DNA of 64,000 bases from Atherinomorus stipes (Eukaryota > Chordata > Actinopteri > Atheriniformes > Atherinidae), in the NCBI GenBank assembly GCA_023101725.1, contig JALJCO010007852.1:434001-498000 (forward strand), in the 5' to 3' direction. The position numbers and the translations under genes are program-made. The notes under the pieces were generated by a model that was not told the DNA's origin, did not search any database, and saw only the letters and a list, made by a program, of their open reading frames with translations. This document shows positions 45,417-57,488 of this stretch, one piece after another. Within the stretch, counting starts at the first letter, position 1; every line of letters begins with the position of its first letter.

Positions 45417-46151
45417 AGGTGCCATGACATCAAAGTAAATTTTTCTGGGGTTTTGGGGGTATAATATGATCTGTTGTGCACTGATGAGGCCATGTGAATG
45501 TCCAGAGTGAGTATCAAAGTCCCTGTTTATGGTCTGTCAGCTTTGTTTCTTTGTTCAAAAACGTTAGAATCAGACAGCAGCTGATCATTCTACATAATTC
45601 AATTGCTCCAATTGGGACACACTATTAAGCAAACAAGCCCCCTCCCTTCACCCTTCACTCCGCTCTCCCCCGTCTCTGGCTGATTCAACTGCGTAGTGGA
45701 GCTGAGTAACTGCTGAGCAGTCAGGTCTGGGTTTTCAAACAAATGGATTTAAAAAAAACTTCTGCAGCAACAGTGAGGGAGGCGACCACAACCTTGTTAT
45801 TTCCTGTAAGTTTATTTATTTTCTAAATGCTGTCTTGTCTGATAAACATAGTTCACTGTCTCAAATGCCCATGTTGCTAGCAGATAGCCTTTAGCAAACT
45901 CCCACTGCAAGCTAATTTCTCTAAATAAGGTTATAGCCAAATAAGGTGTAGCCAATCAAAATGAAGTCAACTTGGTCTCCGGGTAAAGCTGCATATCAGT
46001 AACTGCACCCAACTCTTTTACTGAGGAAGGGAGGTCTAGCGTGCCAAAACAATCCCCTGATGTAAAAAGTGCATTTGTTTTCTTTTGAGAACTGACATAT
46101 GCAGCAATGTCAACTACATGAGCTCGTTTTTACTGCTATGTCATCACTCCT
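45417..46151. mobile_element. TTAA-flanked element (735 bp)
   Basis: Starts AGGTGCCATGACATCAAAG, ends TGCTATGTCATCACTCCT, inverted. TTAA at 45413-45416 and 46152-46155. No transposase. piggyBac-type target. Confidence 0.75.
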
Positions 46152-46155
46152 TTAA

Positions 46156-48146
46156 CAAAGGTTAAGCAAGCTAAAACAATTCTGTTGCAATTTAATTGTG
46201 CACATTTATATAACAGTCAAGTCAGGTCTCTAGATTGCGATGGCAGTGTAAGGCAGCTGGTAAATTTCAAAATAAAAGCCTCTTGCAGATTTGCAGTGCT
46301 GAACTATGTAAACATTGCATCAAATCCAGTAACACCAGGTTAGAAGTCGATTGGTCAGGGATCTCACTGGACATTTATCCAGCCCTTTTTATCATGGCTA
46401 TCATTGTGTGACCTGCAAGCCTGTCATCTGTTCCTAGTCCCATTATCATGATTTCTATATTGTCAATTTCTTATAATTGAGGGCAATAAGTTTTGATTAA
46501 ATGCTTTTGATGGACAAAAATACTTAAATACAGAAGTGGAGAGTTAAATTTGTCTTGTCCTTTTTTCTCTTTTTTCTGATCCAAAAATTGACCCAATCAG
46601 TGGCTCAAAAACCATAAACTGATCCGAACCATGAGTTGACTGATCCACCATGACCCACAACATGCAGGGAACGCAGAATTTGCTGATAAAACTGGTCGCA
46701 CACAACTAAAACATGACTCTTTGAGTGAACACAGTGCCAGTCTGAAACACCAAATATTCCATGACCTGTGAATATTGTAGTTTCTGTATTTAATGTTCAA
46801 GTATTTATCAGTCATACAGTAAAAGTGAGAGGAAATGTGAATTTGCTTTGCAAGTCCATTTCGGTGTGCACCCCCTAAATTTCTGCTTGTGCTCCTAAAA
46901 ATTAATTTAGGGACCACTGTGCTCCTAAAAAAAGCAAAAGGGTTTTTCTGGAGCTCTACAAGTATTGGTGCTATTTATCTGTATTAAGGGATCCCTTAGC
47001 TTCCACAACAGTGGAGTAGACAGAAAATTTTCATAGGGAGGGGCTACAGAAAATAGGCCGGGACAACTTTTCTCAGAGCAAAAAAATACTGGGTACCAAA
47101 AAACGGCATTTAACGGCACTAACTAGTTGTGAGAACATCTGTATGTGCAAAACTCAACTTGTGAAGGTTTTAATGTACCACTTCAGAAACTATAACAGTA
47201 GACCTGTGACTCATGCCTAATCAATAACAAATGAAATAATAATAATCCCATAATCATAGGCTAAAATGGGTAACAAGAAGCTTTTGCAACAATAGTATAG
47301 CCTGACAATGTAATTTGTTCTTACTCATCCTTTTCATTTAAATGATTTGACAAGATAATCGCAAAGTCAGTAAAAAAAAAAAAAAGAAAGAGGTAGGTTA
47401 GCACTAACAAAGCCTACAAAAAGTTCCAAACAGTACTTATAAAGGCATACACGGCAAAATGAAGAGCCTTTTTCCAGCAATCTGTCTTCATTTATCCAGA
47501 GGTGGACCATCTATGCTGCTCAATATGCATTGAAGGCTACTTTGTGCCTGTCTGCAGTGCACACATCTAATCAGCCTTCATAAAATATATTTAAAGTTAA
47601 AATTTAAGCATGTGTTTATGTAACAACCTGAGAATTGATATTTGAGCATTGAAAGTTTTTTTTTTTTTTTTTCGTCTTTTATCTCCACCTGAAGTTTTTT
47701 CTATTTGTTTGCAACAGTACAGTCTGGACTAGTTCTTGGATCTAAGAGCTCTGCATAAATTTACATAAACACACATTATACATATAACTAACTGCAGGCC
47801 AGAGTAAAGATTTTAAACTGGTGTGGTGTATTCAGATCTCTTAGTCCTGGTTAAAACATTTGCAGCAGCTGCAGATGTTTATTTTTGGGAAGTTCAGTTA
47901 AACACAATTACAGTAATCCAGTCTGCTGTAGCTGAACCATGAATGAGTAGGAAAGCAAAATGCGGGTTAATATATATTTTAACACGCAAATCAAAGGGCT
48001 GGACTTTAAACTGTCATCAGTTGCTAACATTACATTACAGCTTACAGTGTAAGCTAACATTACATCCGTAGCTTGCTTACTGGGAGGTAGGGAGCGCTTG
48101 GCGCAGTCGTGTTTTCTGTTGCTCCCGTCTGCTTGGCGTGCTGACC
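46156..48146. other. intergenic, no gene seen
   Basis: No convincing coding frame or complete transposon. A T run at 47657-47672 and an A run at 47371-47385 are the only simple repeats of note. Confidence 0.45.
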
Positions 48147-48292
48147 TGGGGCATATTCCAAAAAGGAGGCTTAACAAATGCTGCAACAAAGCCTGAGCTC
48201 TGACTCGCTAAATCCTCTGAAAACATATCCCGCTCTGTTGGTTCCACAACTCCAGCTATGAATCAGCTTTCACAGGCCGGCTTGGTTAAGCA

Positions 48293-48305
48293 AGAAAAAA
48301 AAAAA

Positions 48306-48375
<70 letters not shown>

Positions 48376-48383
48376 AAAAAAAA
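48293..48383. repeat. A homopolymer, about 85 bp
   Basis: Almost pure A with three interruptions. Length unreliable. Confidence 0.95.
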
Positions 48384-48468
48384 CCAGGAGAATGAGAGGC
48401 ATCACCAATGGAGCTCAGAAATCACGATGAAAATGGCTAAATGTTGAGCACCCTACTGTTCACAGACG

Positions 48469-48600
48469 GAATTACAGGTCCTACTTGAAGTTTATGAGGA
48501 GGAGAAAATTATAATACTGGTGGGAAAAAAGCAACACTCCTGCATCCAGCACCGCCCGCTGCCACGCTGGTGGAGGATTGCCAGCAAAGTCGGTGTGTAA
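48469..48600 (+). pseudogene. Harbinger Myb/SANT-like protein remnant
   Basis: Reads ELQVLLEVYEEEKIIIL, then RWWRIASKVGV and a stop at 48598-48600. ELQVLLEVYEEEK followed by W-x-IA-x-V is the trihelix/Myb-like DNA-binding pattern encoded by the second gene of Harbinger transposons. The fragment is 43 codons and has lost its start. Confidence 0.75.
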
Positions 48601-48966
48601 GGATGTAAAACGCAGTAACTCACTGTACCACTGATGACTTAAGTTATTTGATTGTCAGCTGTATTCTAATCACTTGGTTTCAATTTATCAATTTATTATT
48701 CCATAAATATTCAATTTATCGGATGTTACCCGTTTCAAAGCAGAATATGTGGAAATCCTGAATATTGAAATGGCCTCATGGATAAAATTTGTAGCTGCAA
48801 AAAATATGGATAAGTTGCTTTTCTTCAAACCTTTTTAAATTGAAATGTTTGTGAAATATTTAATCACACACAGTGATTTTCCCTCAAGTCATGATGCTGC
48901 ATGTATGATCATCGGGTACCGGCGCCACAGCAGTGGCACATTATTGAATAGTACATCGAATGCCCT

Positions 48967-49098
48967 CTCAGGATGGACCCTCAGACCAGGACGGACCCTC
49001 AGACCAGGACGGACCCTCAGACCAGGACGGACCCCCAGACCAGGACGGACCCTCAGACCAGGACGGACCCTCAGACCAGGACGGACCCTCAGACCAGG
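48967..49098. repeat. 18-bp minisatellite, about seven units
   Basis: Unit GGACCCTCAGACCAGGAC with one C/T-type variant in the fourth unit. As the period is divisible by three, all six frames stay open and translate to hexapeptide repeats; no sign that this is coding. Confidence 0.95.
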
Positions 49099-49212
49099 CA
49101 AACACTGGAATCTCTCGTTCTTGCCAAACGTCATTTCATTCATGATGTGGGTTTTGCTGGAGGCCACATTGTAACTTGTTTGTGCCCCAGGATTAGGATC
49201 AGGGTCAAGGGT

Positions 49213-49704
49213 CAAGGGTCTGCAACCTGTTCCTTCAGAGCCACAAGTGGCTCTTTGGACTTTCCATAATGGCTCTATTTGACTAAAAATAATGAAGAAC
49301 CAACAAATGTTTTTTAAATATAAAATTTGTAGGTTTTTTTTTATAGAATAATTTCGTTGAATTTCCACAACATGACACTAAAAGTAGTCATTAGGTTATC
49401 GGGCCTTTCCCCTCATAATTCCCCACATCTACATTTTTATTTATTTATCCCACCTTTTTTTAGACTGTAAAGTCGAAATGAAGAAAATCTGATTGAAGAA
49501 AATGTATCACTTCTTTTTGTACGTTTTTTTTTCAACCCCAAAATAATAAATAAAACCGTGATCCCTTTAAAATGCCCAAAGTATTTCTCCAAAATGACAA
49601 GTTGCCTTTTTTTAAGGACATGGAACATTTGCGGCTCTGCGACATTTCTTTTGCTGGTTGAGGTGAAAAATGTCTCTTTGGATCGTAAAGGCTGCAGACC
49701 CCTG
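49213..49704. mobile_element. hAT-like MITE with AGGGTCTGCAACC ends
   Basis: Left CAAGGGTCTGCAACCTGTTCC and GAGCCACAAGTGGCTCTTTGG; right TTTGGATCGTAAAGGCTGCAG then ACCCCTG. Inverted ends. A widespread vertebrate repeat pattern built around 'ggctctttgga'. Inside the Harbinger relic. Confidence 0.68.
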
Positions 49705-50985
49705 CTGGGGTGAGGAGATGTGGGAGGGTATCTTTATCTCCCTGGAGATGCCCATCACATTCACCTGTATTTGGGATCAAGTAGAAAAGCGACTGTGCGC
49801 GGAAATAATATCATTCCTGGATGTGACAGATGTCGAGACGCGGTCTAATAATATTATCAAAATGAATGGCTCGTGTAATTTATGCCTCTACATCTACGGG
49901 ACCTTTTTCAAATAGAAATGCCATCGTCTGACTGTAGGGGAAGCCGCTGCTCTCTGAAACAAAGCAGATATGTTAACATAGCCTGGAACAAAACCTACTC
50001 CCGACCAGGTTTTGTTCACAGCATATGTTCCTGGATAAACTTAGCTAGATCAGCCATTTTGGAACAGAAAACCCAAGGTTACCGTTTAATCTTAACAGAG
50101 CCAGCTAAGTCGCCTCCTTTTTGGAATATGGTACTTTGCGAGCTGTCACTCGCTCGTAGACGGAAGGTTTTCTCAGGATTCTCAGCGCCATCATGCTGAC
50201 ACAATAAAGTGCTGACTGCAAACGAGGGAGCCGTATAAAGCTAAATATCTTCCTTCGTCTCGTTGTATTGCCACAATCCATTTCCCCCTCAGCTCTTCGT
50301 CTTCAGGAAACCCGTGAAAGTGTAAGTACGGCTGTTTTTGTTAAAAATGTGAACACTGGGAAACACAGCAGAAGCTTTTATTTTTTTAAACTGCGCCGCT
50401 GTTAACTTCCATGGAATGCCGTGACTGGAAATAGTTTAACTATGTCAGGCACTAAAATGGGCATTCAACTTGATAATTTTCCACAACTCCCTCACTTTTT
50501 TTTTAAAATTGAATGTCAGACTATTGTCAAAGGCTCAATAAAAACATTAATAACAGAAAATAATGGGGGATGCGTCTTTCTCAGGGTGGGCCTGGCCCTG
50601 GGCCAATCAGAAAAGTGGGCCGGCCTGAGCCCACTCTGGCCCTTATATGGCTATGCTCCTGTTCCACAGTGATGTCATAAATCTTATCGTCAGGTGGACT
50701 TGGCGTGCACAGATGCAGCAGCCCATCCACTTCAACTCGTTTCGTTTTTTTTATGAGCCACAAAGGGAGTAACTTTGGAGAGTTCTCTCAAAACTGTTTT
50801 GATGTTTCATATCATAAAAGCATTTAGTCATAATCTTTGACTCCCATCACTGATGTTTTTGTTTGTCATGGAGGATGGTCCTCGTAAAAAAACTCTCAAA
50901 CTAGTTGCCTTTATTTATTTCTGTTTTTAAACACTATCTAAAGAAGATCTTTAATGACAATTGTAAATGCATTGCCTCGTTTTAA

Positions 50986-51928
50986 AGGTACAGTGTGTAA
51001 GAATTACTGACATCTAGTGGTAAAGACGGGTATGTGAAAGAAAAGATGTTCTTTTTCACATGACTTCATATTCCAAGCACTGTTGTGAATGTATGGTGGC
51101 CGTCGGTGGCCAAAATTCTCCCAGACATAAAGATGTTTTCATCTGTGAGTGGATCCAGTGGTCTCAGGTGTATCCATGACTCTACTAGGAGTAGGGTTGT
51201 AACGATTATTGGTAAAATGATTAATCGTGATAAAATTCCCAACGATTAGTAATATCGTTTCACATTTTCAGTATCGCTAAAACTGTGATTGGTTACTGAG
51301 CTTTGAAAAACTCCCAGTGATGCTGCTCATTGGCTGGAAAAGCAGCATCAGTCCCAGTTTGCAACGCTTCATTTATAAAAACATGGCAGAAGGCAACGAA
51401 GGCGCCCATGTGGACATTGCTCTGGAGAATTTTCCCCCTTTAAAAAGCACAAAATAGACTTCTAGACCCATTTTGGATATTTTTAATGATACTGGGAGGT
51501 GATTTCAATAATACCGTGAGAATAATGATAACCATGATCATTTTTGTTACAATAACCATGATATGAAATTTTCATATCGTTACATCCCTAGCTAGGAGTA
51601 ACTATTTTTTTTTATGTCTTTTAAGGGATAACTGATCCCAAACAGTCTCTAACTCCCATTAAATAAAGCTGGTCCAGCAGTTTTAAAGTTCAGAAAGTTC
51701 TCACTTCACACACACTGTTTTGTCCATGCAGGTACACTGTAGTAAAAATGGCAGAACAAATATGGCAGCCTCCATATGTGCACCGCCCAGAAAGTAGATG
51801 ACTAATTCTAATAAAATAAACATATAATATTATCCTAGTGCAGCGATTACACATCAATAGAAACACAGTTTTGAATTATATATCACATTTTTCTGCCAAT
51901 GACCTTTGATTTTTTACATACTGTACCT
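50986..51928. mobile_element. TTAA-flanked element (943 bp), interrupted by a hAT element
   Basis: Starts AGGTACAGTGTGTAAGAATTA, ends TTTACATACTGTACCT. TTAA at 50982-50985 and 51929-51932. The element at 51192-51590 is nested within it. Confidence 0.78.
51192..51590. mobile_element. hAT-like element nested with 7-of-8 target duplication
   Basis: Ends TAGGGTTGTAACGAT and ATCGTTACATCCCTA are inverted. CTAGGAG occurs at 51185-51191 and 51592-51598, giving eight-base flanks ACTAGGAG and GCTAGGAG. Interior has paired ATTAATCGTGATAA and AACCATGATATG motifs. Confidence 0.8.
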
Positions 51929-51932
51929 TTAA

Positions 51933-53585
51933 TGTTTCAAATGTTTAATTGTTTCACTGAAATTTATGTGTGTTGTTATTTTGTTTGTTTTGTTTTCCTC
52001 CCTTAAAGCCTTTTCCTACAAATGCTTGCTGGCACTTTCCAGGCTGACATTTTATATAAGAATTTCTTTCTTAATGTCTTTGTCTGCTGAAAGAAAGGAT
52101 TCATAAAAAAAGGTAAATTAGTAACATTCAATCATTTGATAATGTTATGAAACAATGACTTTAAAAGAAAAAAAGTTAAATTGAATTAACTTAAATTAAA
52201 TTCAATTTCTTACCAAAGTTGTTTTTTTCAAATGTACAGTGTGCTGTATTTTTTTTATTTAGAATAATTAATATGAGATGGTTTATAGCAAATATCTTCA
52301 GTGGTATATCTCACTTTTTTATTTTCCACCTTTATCATATTCATTTAATACCTCTAGAGCTTAAGACAAAACCCAAACATTTCAGAGATCTCACCCTGAC
52401 AGACAAGTAGAAGAGCTCATTTAATCCAATCCAGCCATTACCACGTCTGTTGAAAGGACTGCCTTGAACAACCAGAGAAGAAACACTGCTTCATTATCCT
52501 CCTTCCCAGGTGACAAATCCTCCCTGAACGGAGGCGAATGTAAAAGTTTCCCTGGGACACGCTGGGCTGCTGCTCTATTTGGATATATAGTGAAGTGCTG
52601 TCAGGGCAACGCGTGGCAGGTTCGGGGATCTGTACTTTGCTTGGCAGCGCACGGAGCCGGGTGGGGAGCTGCCGGGCTCTCCCTGCGGGTGCCGGTGTGA
52701 ACGCAGCACAGGCAGCTGTCAGCAGAGAGGTGACATTTCCTGGTCTGAAGCTGACAGAGGCTGTCTGCAGGCAGCAGGAGCACAGCTAGACTGACACCCT
52801 GTTTATTCACAGATGACATCCGGGCTGGGGATGGGTGTCACTGGCATTTTGATTCACCTAGCAATGTGAAAACTTCCCTGAAACACCGTGTGATGAAGTC
52901 TTTGTACAGTACACATAACCGGAATAATTGAGGAGTTCCAGCATGTGTGGGCCCCATCATTTGCACCACCCGGCTGTGCAACAACTACCATGAGACTTAC
53001 ATAGAGTGGGTACACACACACATAACAAAGAGAAAGAGAACACATTTTCTAGCTTAGTACCACCCACACATTCGGTGTAAATCTGTCCCACATTTACTGC
53101 CCCAAAGAACATGAAGAGAAACACAAATGTGATCTATAAAGCTGAAAAAGAATAAAAAGCTTCATTTTGTGGAAATGAAATATCCTCATAGAGCCTGGCT
53201 AACTCAGTGTAGCATAAAATGATCAAGGCATCCAATCAGAATGAGCGTAATTTAAGCTTCAGATTATGTTGGTTTTCCTTCATGTTTTTCAGCAGCGTAC
53301 TGTTTAAGTACCATTAGCCCACCTCCTGCTGATGTCATTTCAACAGGTATGTGACGTAAGCGATAACCTGTGATGTAACGCAGACTCTGCCCCATAGATC
53401 CTGTGCCAACCCCTGTATCCAGCATGGACCAGGGCTTCTTTCAAGCTTATAAGTATGTCCTAGGTTTTAAATGCTACAACTTTAAAGGTAACCCATATTT
53501 CCAAACATGCAGAAGACAAACCACTAAAAAGCTTTATATCACACACACGCTCACCCACACTCACACAGACACAAATATGTTAAAA
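51933..53585. other. intergenic, no gene seen
   Basis: No transposon ends recognised. 52460-52800 is GC-richer and non-repetitive with overlapping short frames on both strands that show no domain. It could be a regulatory or non-coding transcribed segment; no evidence decides. Confidence 0.4.

Positions 53586-53587
<2 letters not shown>

Positions 53588-53650
<63 letters not shown>
53588..53650. repeat. (TA)n microsatellite
   Basis: About 30 TA units directly abutting a family A MITE, whose insertion target is TA. Confidence 0.95.
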
Positions 53651-53652
<2 letters not shown>

Positions 53653-54140
53653 CGTCCGCAATGTTATTCACACCTTCCAATTGAAGGAAAGACTAAATTC
53701 ACAATAGTGAAAAGTAACTAAAGAAATTAATGACAATAAATAAAAATTCACAAAATTCTAAATTAGTGAAATAAAATATTACTTTTGAATTGGGGTTGGA
53801 ATTAATAATTAAAAAAACAAACAAAATACAACAACAAAAAACTGTCCCAGACACATTAGAGCACCTTTCCCATGAACATTACAGAAAAGACCTGATTGCA
53901 GTGATTGCCTCAAAGTGTTGCTCAACAAAATTTTTGCTTCGGAGTCCCATCATGCTTGTTTACTTGTTTTGTTTATTATGTGTTTGTTTTTAATAATTCT
54001 TTCAAACCAAAATTAAAAATGTCATGACTTTCATAGAATTTTTTTTTATTATTATTACTTATGGCAATTTCAACTTATTTTACTGACAGCTGATTTTTTT
54101 CCTTCTTTAATTTGAGGGTATGAATAATTTTGTTTATACA
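53651..54140. mobile_element. Tc1/mariner-like MITE family A, copy 5
   Basis: Starts ATCGTCCGCAATGTTATTC, with the left terminus running into the TA repeat. Right side GAGGGTATGAATAATTTTG stops short of the usual GAGGACGACTG. Core motifs as in other copies, with a deletion of about 40 bp where CAACAGGTGCAGAC should be. Confidence 0.8.
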
Positions 54141-54151
54141 GTCTGTATATA

Positions 54152-54412
54152 CAGTCATCCTCAAAGTTATACCCACGAATTAAAGAAAAGGCTAAATTCA
54201 CAAGAAACTAATAATACATAAAAATATACAAAATCTTAATTTAGTGAAATTTAAATATTGCTTTTGAATTCTGGTTGAAAGTTATAAATTAAAAAAAGCA
54301 AACACACAAATCTGTCCCAACACATTAGAGCACCTTTCCCATGAGCAGTGGACCAAAGTACCTGTCAGCAGGTGTAGAAGTATTTTTGAACATTACAGAA
54401 AACACCTATATC
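54152..54412. mobile_element. Tc1/mariner-like MITE family A, copy 6, 5' half only
   Basis: Starts CAGTCATCCTCAAAGTTATAC after TA at 54150-54151 and runs to GAACATTACAGAAAACACC, then gives way to a hAT-type repeat. It begins just 11 bp after copy 5. Confidence 0.78.
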
Positions 54413-54615
54413 AGGGGTGTCCAGCTCTGGTCCTCAGGGGCCATAATCCTGCAGGTTTCCCATGTGTCCCTGCTCCAACACGCCTGACTCAAATGAATGT
54501 AGAGCGTCATACCTGTAGGTCATTGGATCCATTTAATTTGAGTCAGGTGTACTGGAGTAAGGACAAAAAACCTGCAAGACGACGGCCCTTAAGTACTGAC
54601 TTTGGTATCCCCTGA
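54413..54615. mobile_element. hAT-type MITE (CAGGGGTGTCCAGCTCTGG family)
   Basis: CAGGGGTGTCCAGCTCTGGTC near the left and TACTGACTTTGGTATCCCCTG at the right are inverted. Interior CCTGCAGGTTTCCCATGTGTC and CTCCAACACGCCTGACTC are typical of a common teleost repeat. Related to the MITE at 3234-3373. A further fragment with CCTGCAGGTATCCTGC lies at 57708-57780. Confidence 0.75.
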
Positions 54616-55867
54616 AACACATGACTCATTCTGTAAAATCTGACCTTTGAAATTTGTCTCGGTGCATTTTTCAAGGCGTATAATCTCAGAATGAAATGGA
54701 CTGAAGTCATGGGACCTACTGTTGTATGGAGTTCTTAACCTGAGCTGACAAATGTTATAACCACCAACTGGAGATTCTGTCAGATATGGAATTGGTTATT
54801 AAGATCTGAGTGTACATTTGCGTTTGCTGTCCCTTAACTATACTTAACAAAGCCAAACTAGTGACTAACTCCTTCTAGATTTCCTATGTTAATAAAATGC
54901 AATGATAGTTAGCAATGGCCCAGTGGTCAGAGAGGTGGACTTGTGGCTTGAAGACACTTGTGTTTTGCTCATAGTCATACTTTGACATTGTTTTACCTGA
55001 AGATGCATCATAATGTTTAATTCTAAATGATCTGATCACATAAAAAAGCACAAACACCTACACACAAAAAAAAAGATGTCAGAAAAGAGCAAAACTTTCA
55101 TTGTGTGCCAACTTTTCTCATAAACTTCATCAATTCAATGAATACCACCTTTAATTCGCTGACACTTTCAATTTTTCTCACTGAAACTAAACAGGATGAT
55201 CTTGCCCCTCTTGACACTTAAGTATTACACTTACCTTTTAAATTTGTTTATTGCTTTACATTAATGCTGGATCTGACAGGTTGTCAAAAGAAGGGAGATT
55301 GGACAGAAAAAGGAGAGTAAAGAGAAGAAAAAGGAAATGAAGATTCACCACATAGCAAGCAGCAGAATCAGCTGTTCAATCGAAACAGAAAACCAGACAG
55401 CTGTTACATCTGGAAGGAACCAGCAAATAACCTATAGCCCCTGCAAGAAAACAAAGCTGGCAGTCATCAGGAGTACCTGCAAAAAGACTGACAAGCTGAA
55501 GAAATCATAAATAACAACAACCAAAACACCTGCAACACACACAAAACCCATAAAAAACAAACCATACCATAGCTGTAGCTAAGGGCTCCTTTTTAGTTGA
55601 ACCGTTTTTTTGTTTGTGGTCATGGTATCGAGAGTCCACATGTGACGTCACAACGGCTAATTAATTATGATAAATTAATATATTCTGGGCATTATAACAG
55701 AAAACATGTCAGATAATTAATTTAATACATCTTGCTTCAGGAAAAGGAGTAAAAACAACGTGGTAACAACTCGTTTGAAAAAATGAATGTAATTAATTTG
55801 AGGCTTTGTAACTAATAAAACTCCATTAGTTGTATTTTAAGTATTTTGTATTTTAAGTCCATAAAAA
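54616..55867. other. intergenic, no gene seen
   Basis: AT-rich sequence with short frames only. A-rich purine tract at 55290-55340. Confidence 0.45.
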
Positions 55868-56076
55868 TAATAATGGATCGGTAAGCTAGCTTGTTTGCTA
55901 ACGTGGCTAACGTTAGCTGTCAGTTATAAACTCGTTGGACATGCTGCAGACTGTTGGTCACTTGCGTATCGGCAGTGAGTCTGGCATCCCAGCAGCTGGA
56001 GTTGTTTTTCTGCCGTTGCAACTACAACCTAGACACACGTGATGTCGCTGTTCTGTCTGTATTCCATATTTAACCT
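55868..56076. repeat. 3' end copy of the element at 56601-57484
   Basis: ATGGATCGGTAAGCTAGCTTG to ATTCCATATTTAACCT is strongly similar to 57273-57484. TTAA follows at 56077-56080. The 5' part of this copy was not identified. Confidence 0.75.
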
Positions 56077-56600
56077 TTAAATTAAAAAAGGAGAAGCAGA
56101 AACAAAAACATCCCTCGTCCAAATTGAGCAAACCTAAAGTTAAGGTATTTTAAGTATTTTAACTAACAAGTCCGGCTGCTCTGTAATTAAGGGCACAGTC
56201 TCATGGGTTTTATCAAATGAACTAGACTTAAACAATCTGAAATCTTGCTGCAGGGGTCCAACAACTCTTCACGGTCTCATGGTTGTTTTCTGAAACGTTT
56301 TGAGCACAAATAAATGCAAATAGAAAGCGCCTGCATAAGTCCAGTCCGTTCCCCACCCCAATCTTTGCGTCTTACCGTTCTGAACTTTGCAATTGTGTAG
56401 CCGGCCTCCCCCAACCATTCTGTTCTAACAAATGTTCCGAATTATTTGGTGTGGTCATACAGCCATGTGCTTTAAAATATGGATCTAATCCCTTTTCTAG
56501 ACTAGAACGGTTTAATCAAAACAAAAATGTCCACATGACCTTACAGTCTACAACATGTTGCAGTACTTACAAAATGTACTTACAGTATGCTTTTCATTAA

Positions 56601-57484
56601 AGGTTGAATATGGAACATTTTTATCAAAAGCTATATGTTTTTTAAAGGCATATGCCACCTCTGGGTGAAATTTATCCTCCCCCCACAGTCCCCTGAGTTG
56701 GACAAGTGGGCAGAAGCGTTTTCTAACCGACCCAGTCATTGTCTGAATCTGGCAGCACTGGCTTTAGCTTAGCTTAGCTTAGCATAGTTGCTGTAATCTG
56801 GCGTATCCAATTAGCACCACTTCGCAAAGTGAACTAATAAACTCGAATTTTTTTCCAATTACGTTTCGTGACCCGCACATTCTGATTGAATACAAATGAG
56901 AAGCCAATTTCACATCAAAGGATCGACTAGGTGGCATTCAACAGGAGAACTAGATGCCACAGAAGTACAGGCAAAGCACCGCGGATAGTAGCAAAGGCAG
57001 CACGCATGCGCAGCACCCCCGCCACGGATGTAGCAAAGGCAGCACGCATGCGCAGCACCCCCCAACTCCTGTAAACAGGGTTTCCACTGGGGATGCTGCG
57101 CATGCGTGCTGCCTTTGCTACTATCTGCGGTGCTTCACCTGATATTGTTATCCGTCTCAGAAGAGGAGTGACATGAGAAGAGCAAAAACTGGAGTAAATT
57201 GAGGTGAAAACTACACTAGATGGACCTTTATAAATGTTTTCCATCAAAACGTGGAAATGTCGACTTTCCTCCTGGATCGGTAAGCTAACTTGTTTGCTAA
57301 CGTGGCTAACGTTAGCTGTTTCTTATAAGCTCCTCTGCATTACTAGTTGGAATGGTGCTGGCTGTTGGTCACTTGCATATCAGCAGTGAGCCTGGCATCC
57401 CAGCGGCTGGAGGTTTTCAGTTGTTGCAACTACGACCTAGACACACGTGATATCACTGTTCTGTCCGTATTCCATATTCAACCT
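56601..57484. mobile_element. TTAA-flanked element (884 bp) with an internal hairpin
   Basis: Starts AGGTTGAATATGGAACAT, ends TTCCATATTCAACCT. TTAA at 56597-56600 and 57485-57488. It contains a strong inverted repeat (about 56977-57136). Confidence 0.8.
56977..57136. repeat. inverted repeat with duplicated left arm
   Basis: AAGCACCGCGGATAGTAGC and AAAGGCAGCACGCATGCGCA on the left; TGCGCATGCGTGCTGCCTTT and GCTACTATCTGCGGTGCTT on the right. The AGCAAAGGCAGCACGCATGC unit occurs twice on the left (near 56993 and 57031), so alternative hairpins are possible. Confidence 0.85.
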
Positions 57485-57488
57485 TTAA

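Larger units (their letters stand above)
48147..50132. mobile_element. PIF/Harbinger-like element, decayed and invaded
   Basis: Left end GGGGCATATTCCAAAAAGGAG and right end CTCCTTTTTGGAATATGGTAC are inverted, a terminal type of fish Harbinger elements. A Myb/SANT-like fragment lies at 48469-48600. A long A run (48293-48383), a minisatellite (48967-49098) and another MITE (49213-49704) occur inside. The nuclease gene is missing. Confidence 0.72.

Noticed and set aside
48889..49368. 159-residue minus-strand frame with RVRPGL repeats
   Set aside because: Translation of an 18-bp minisatellite inside a transposon relic.
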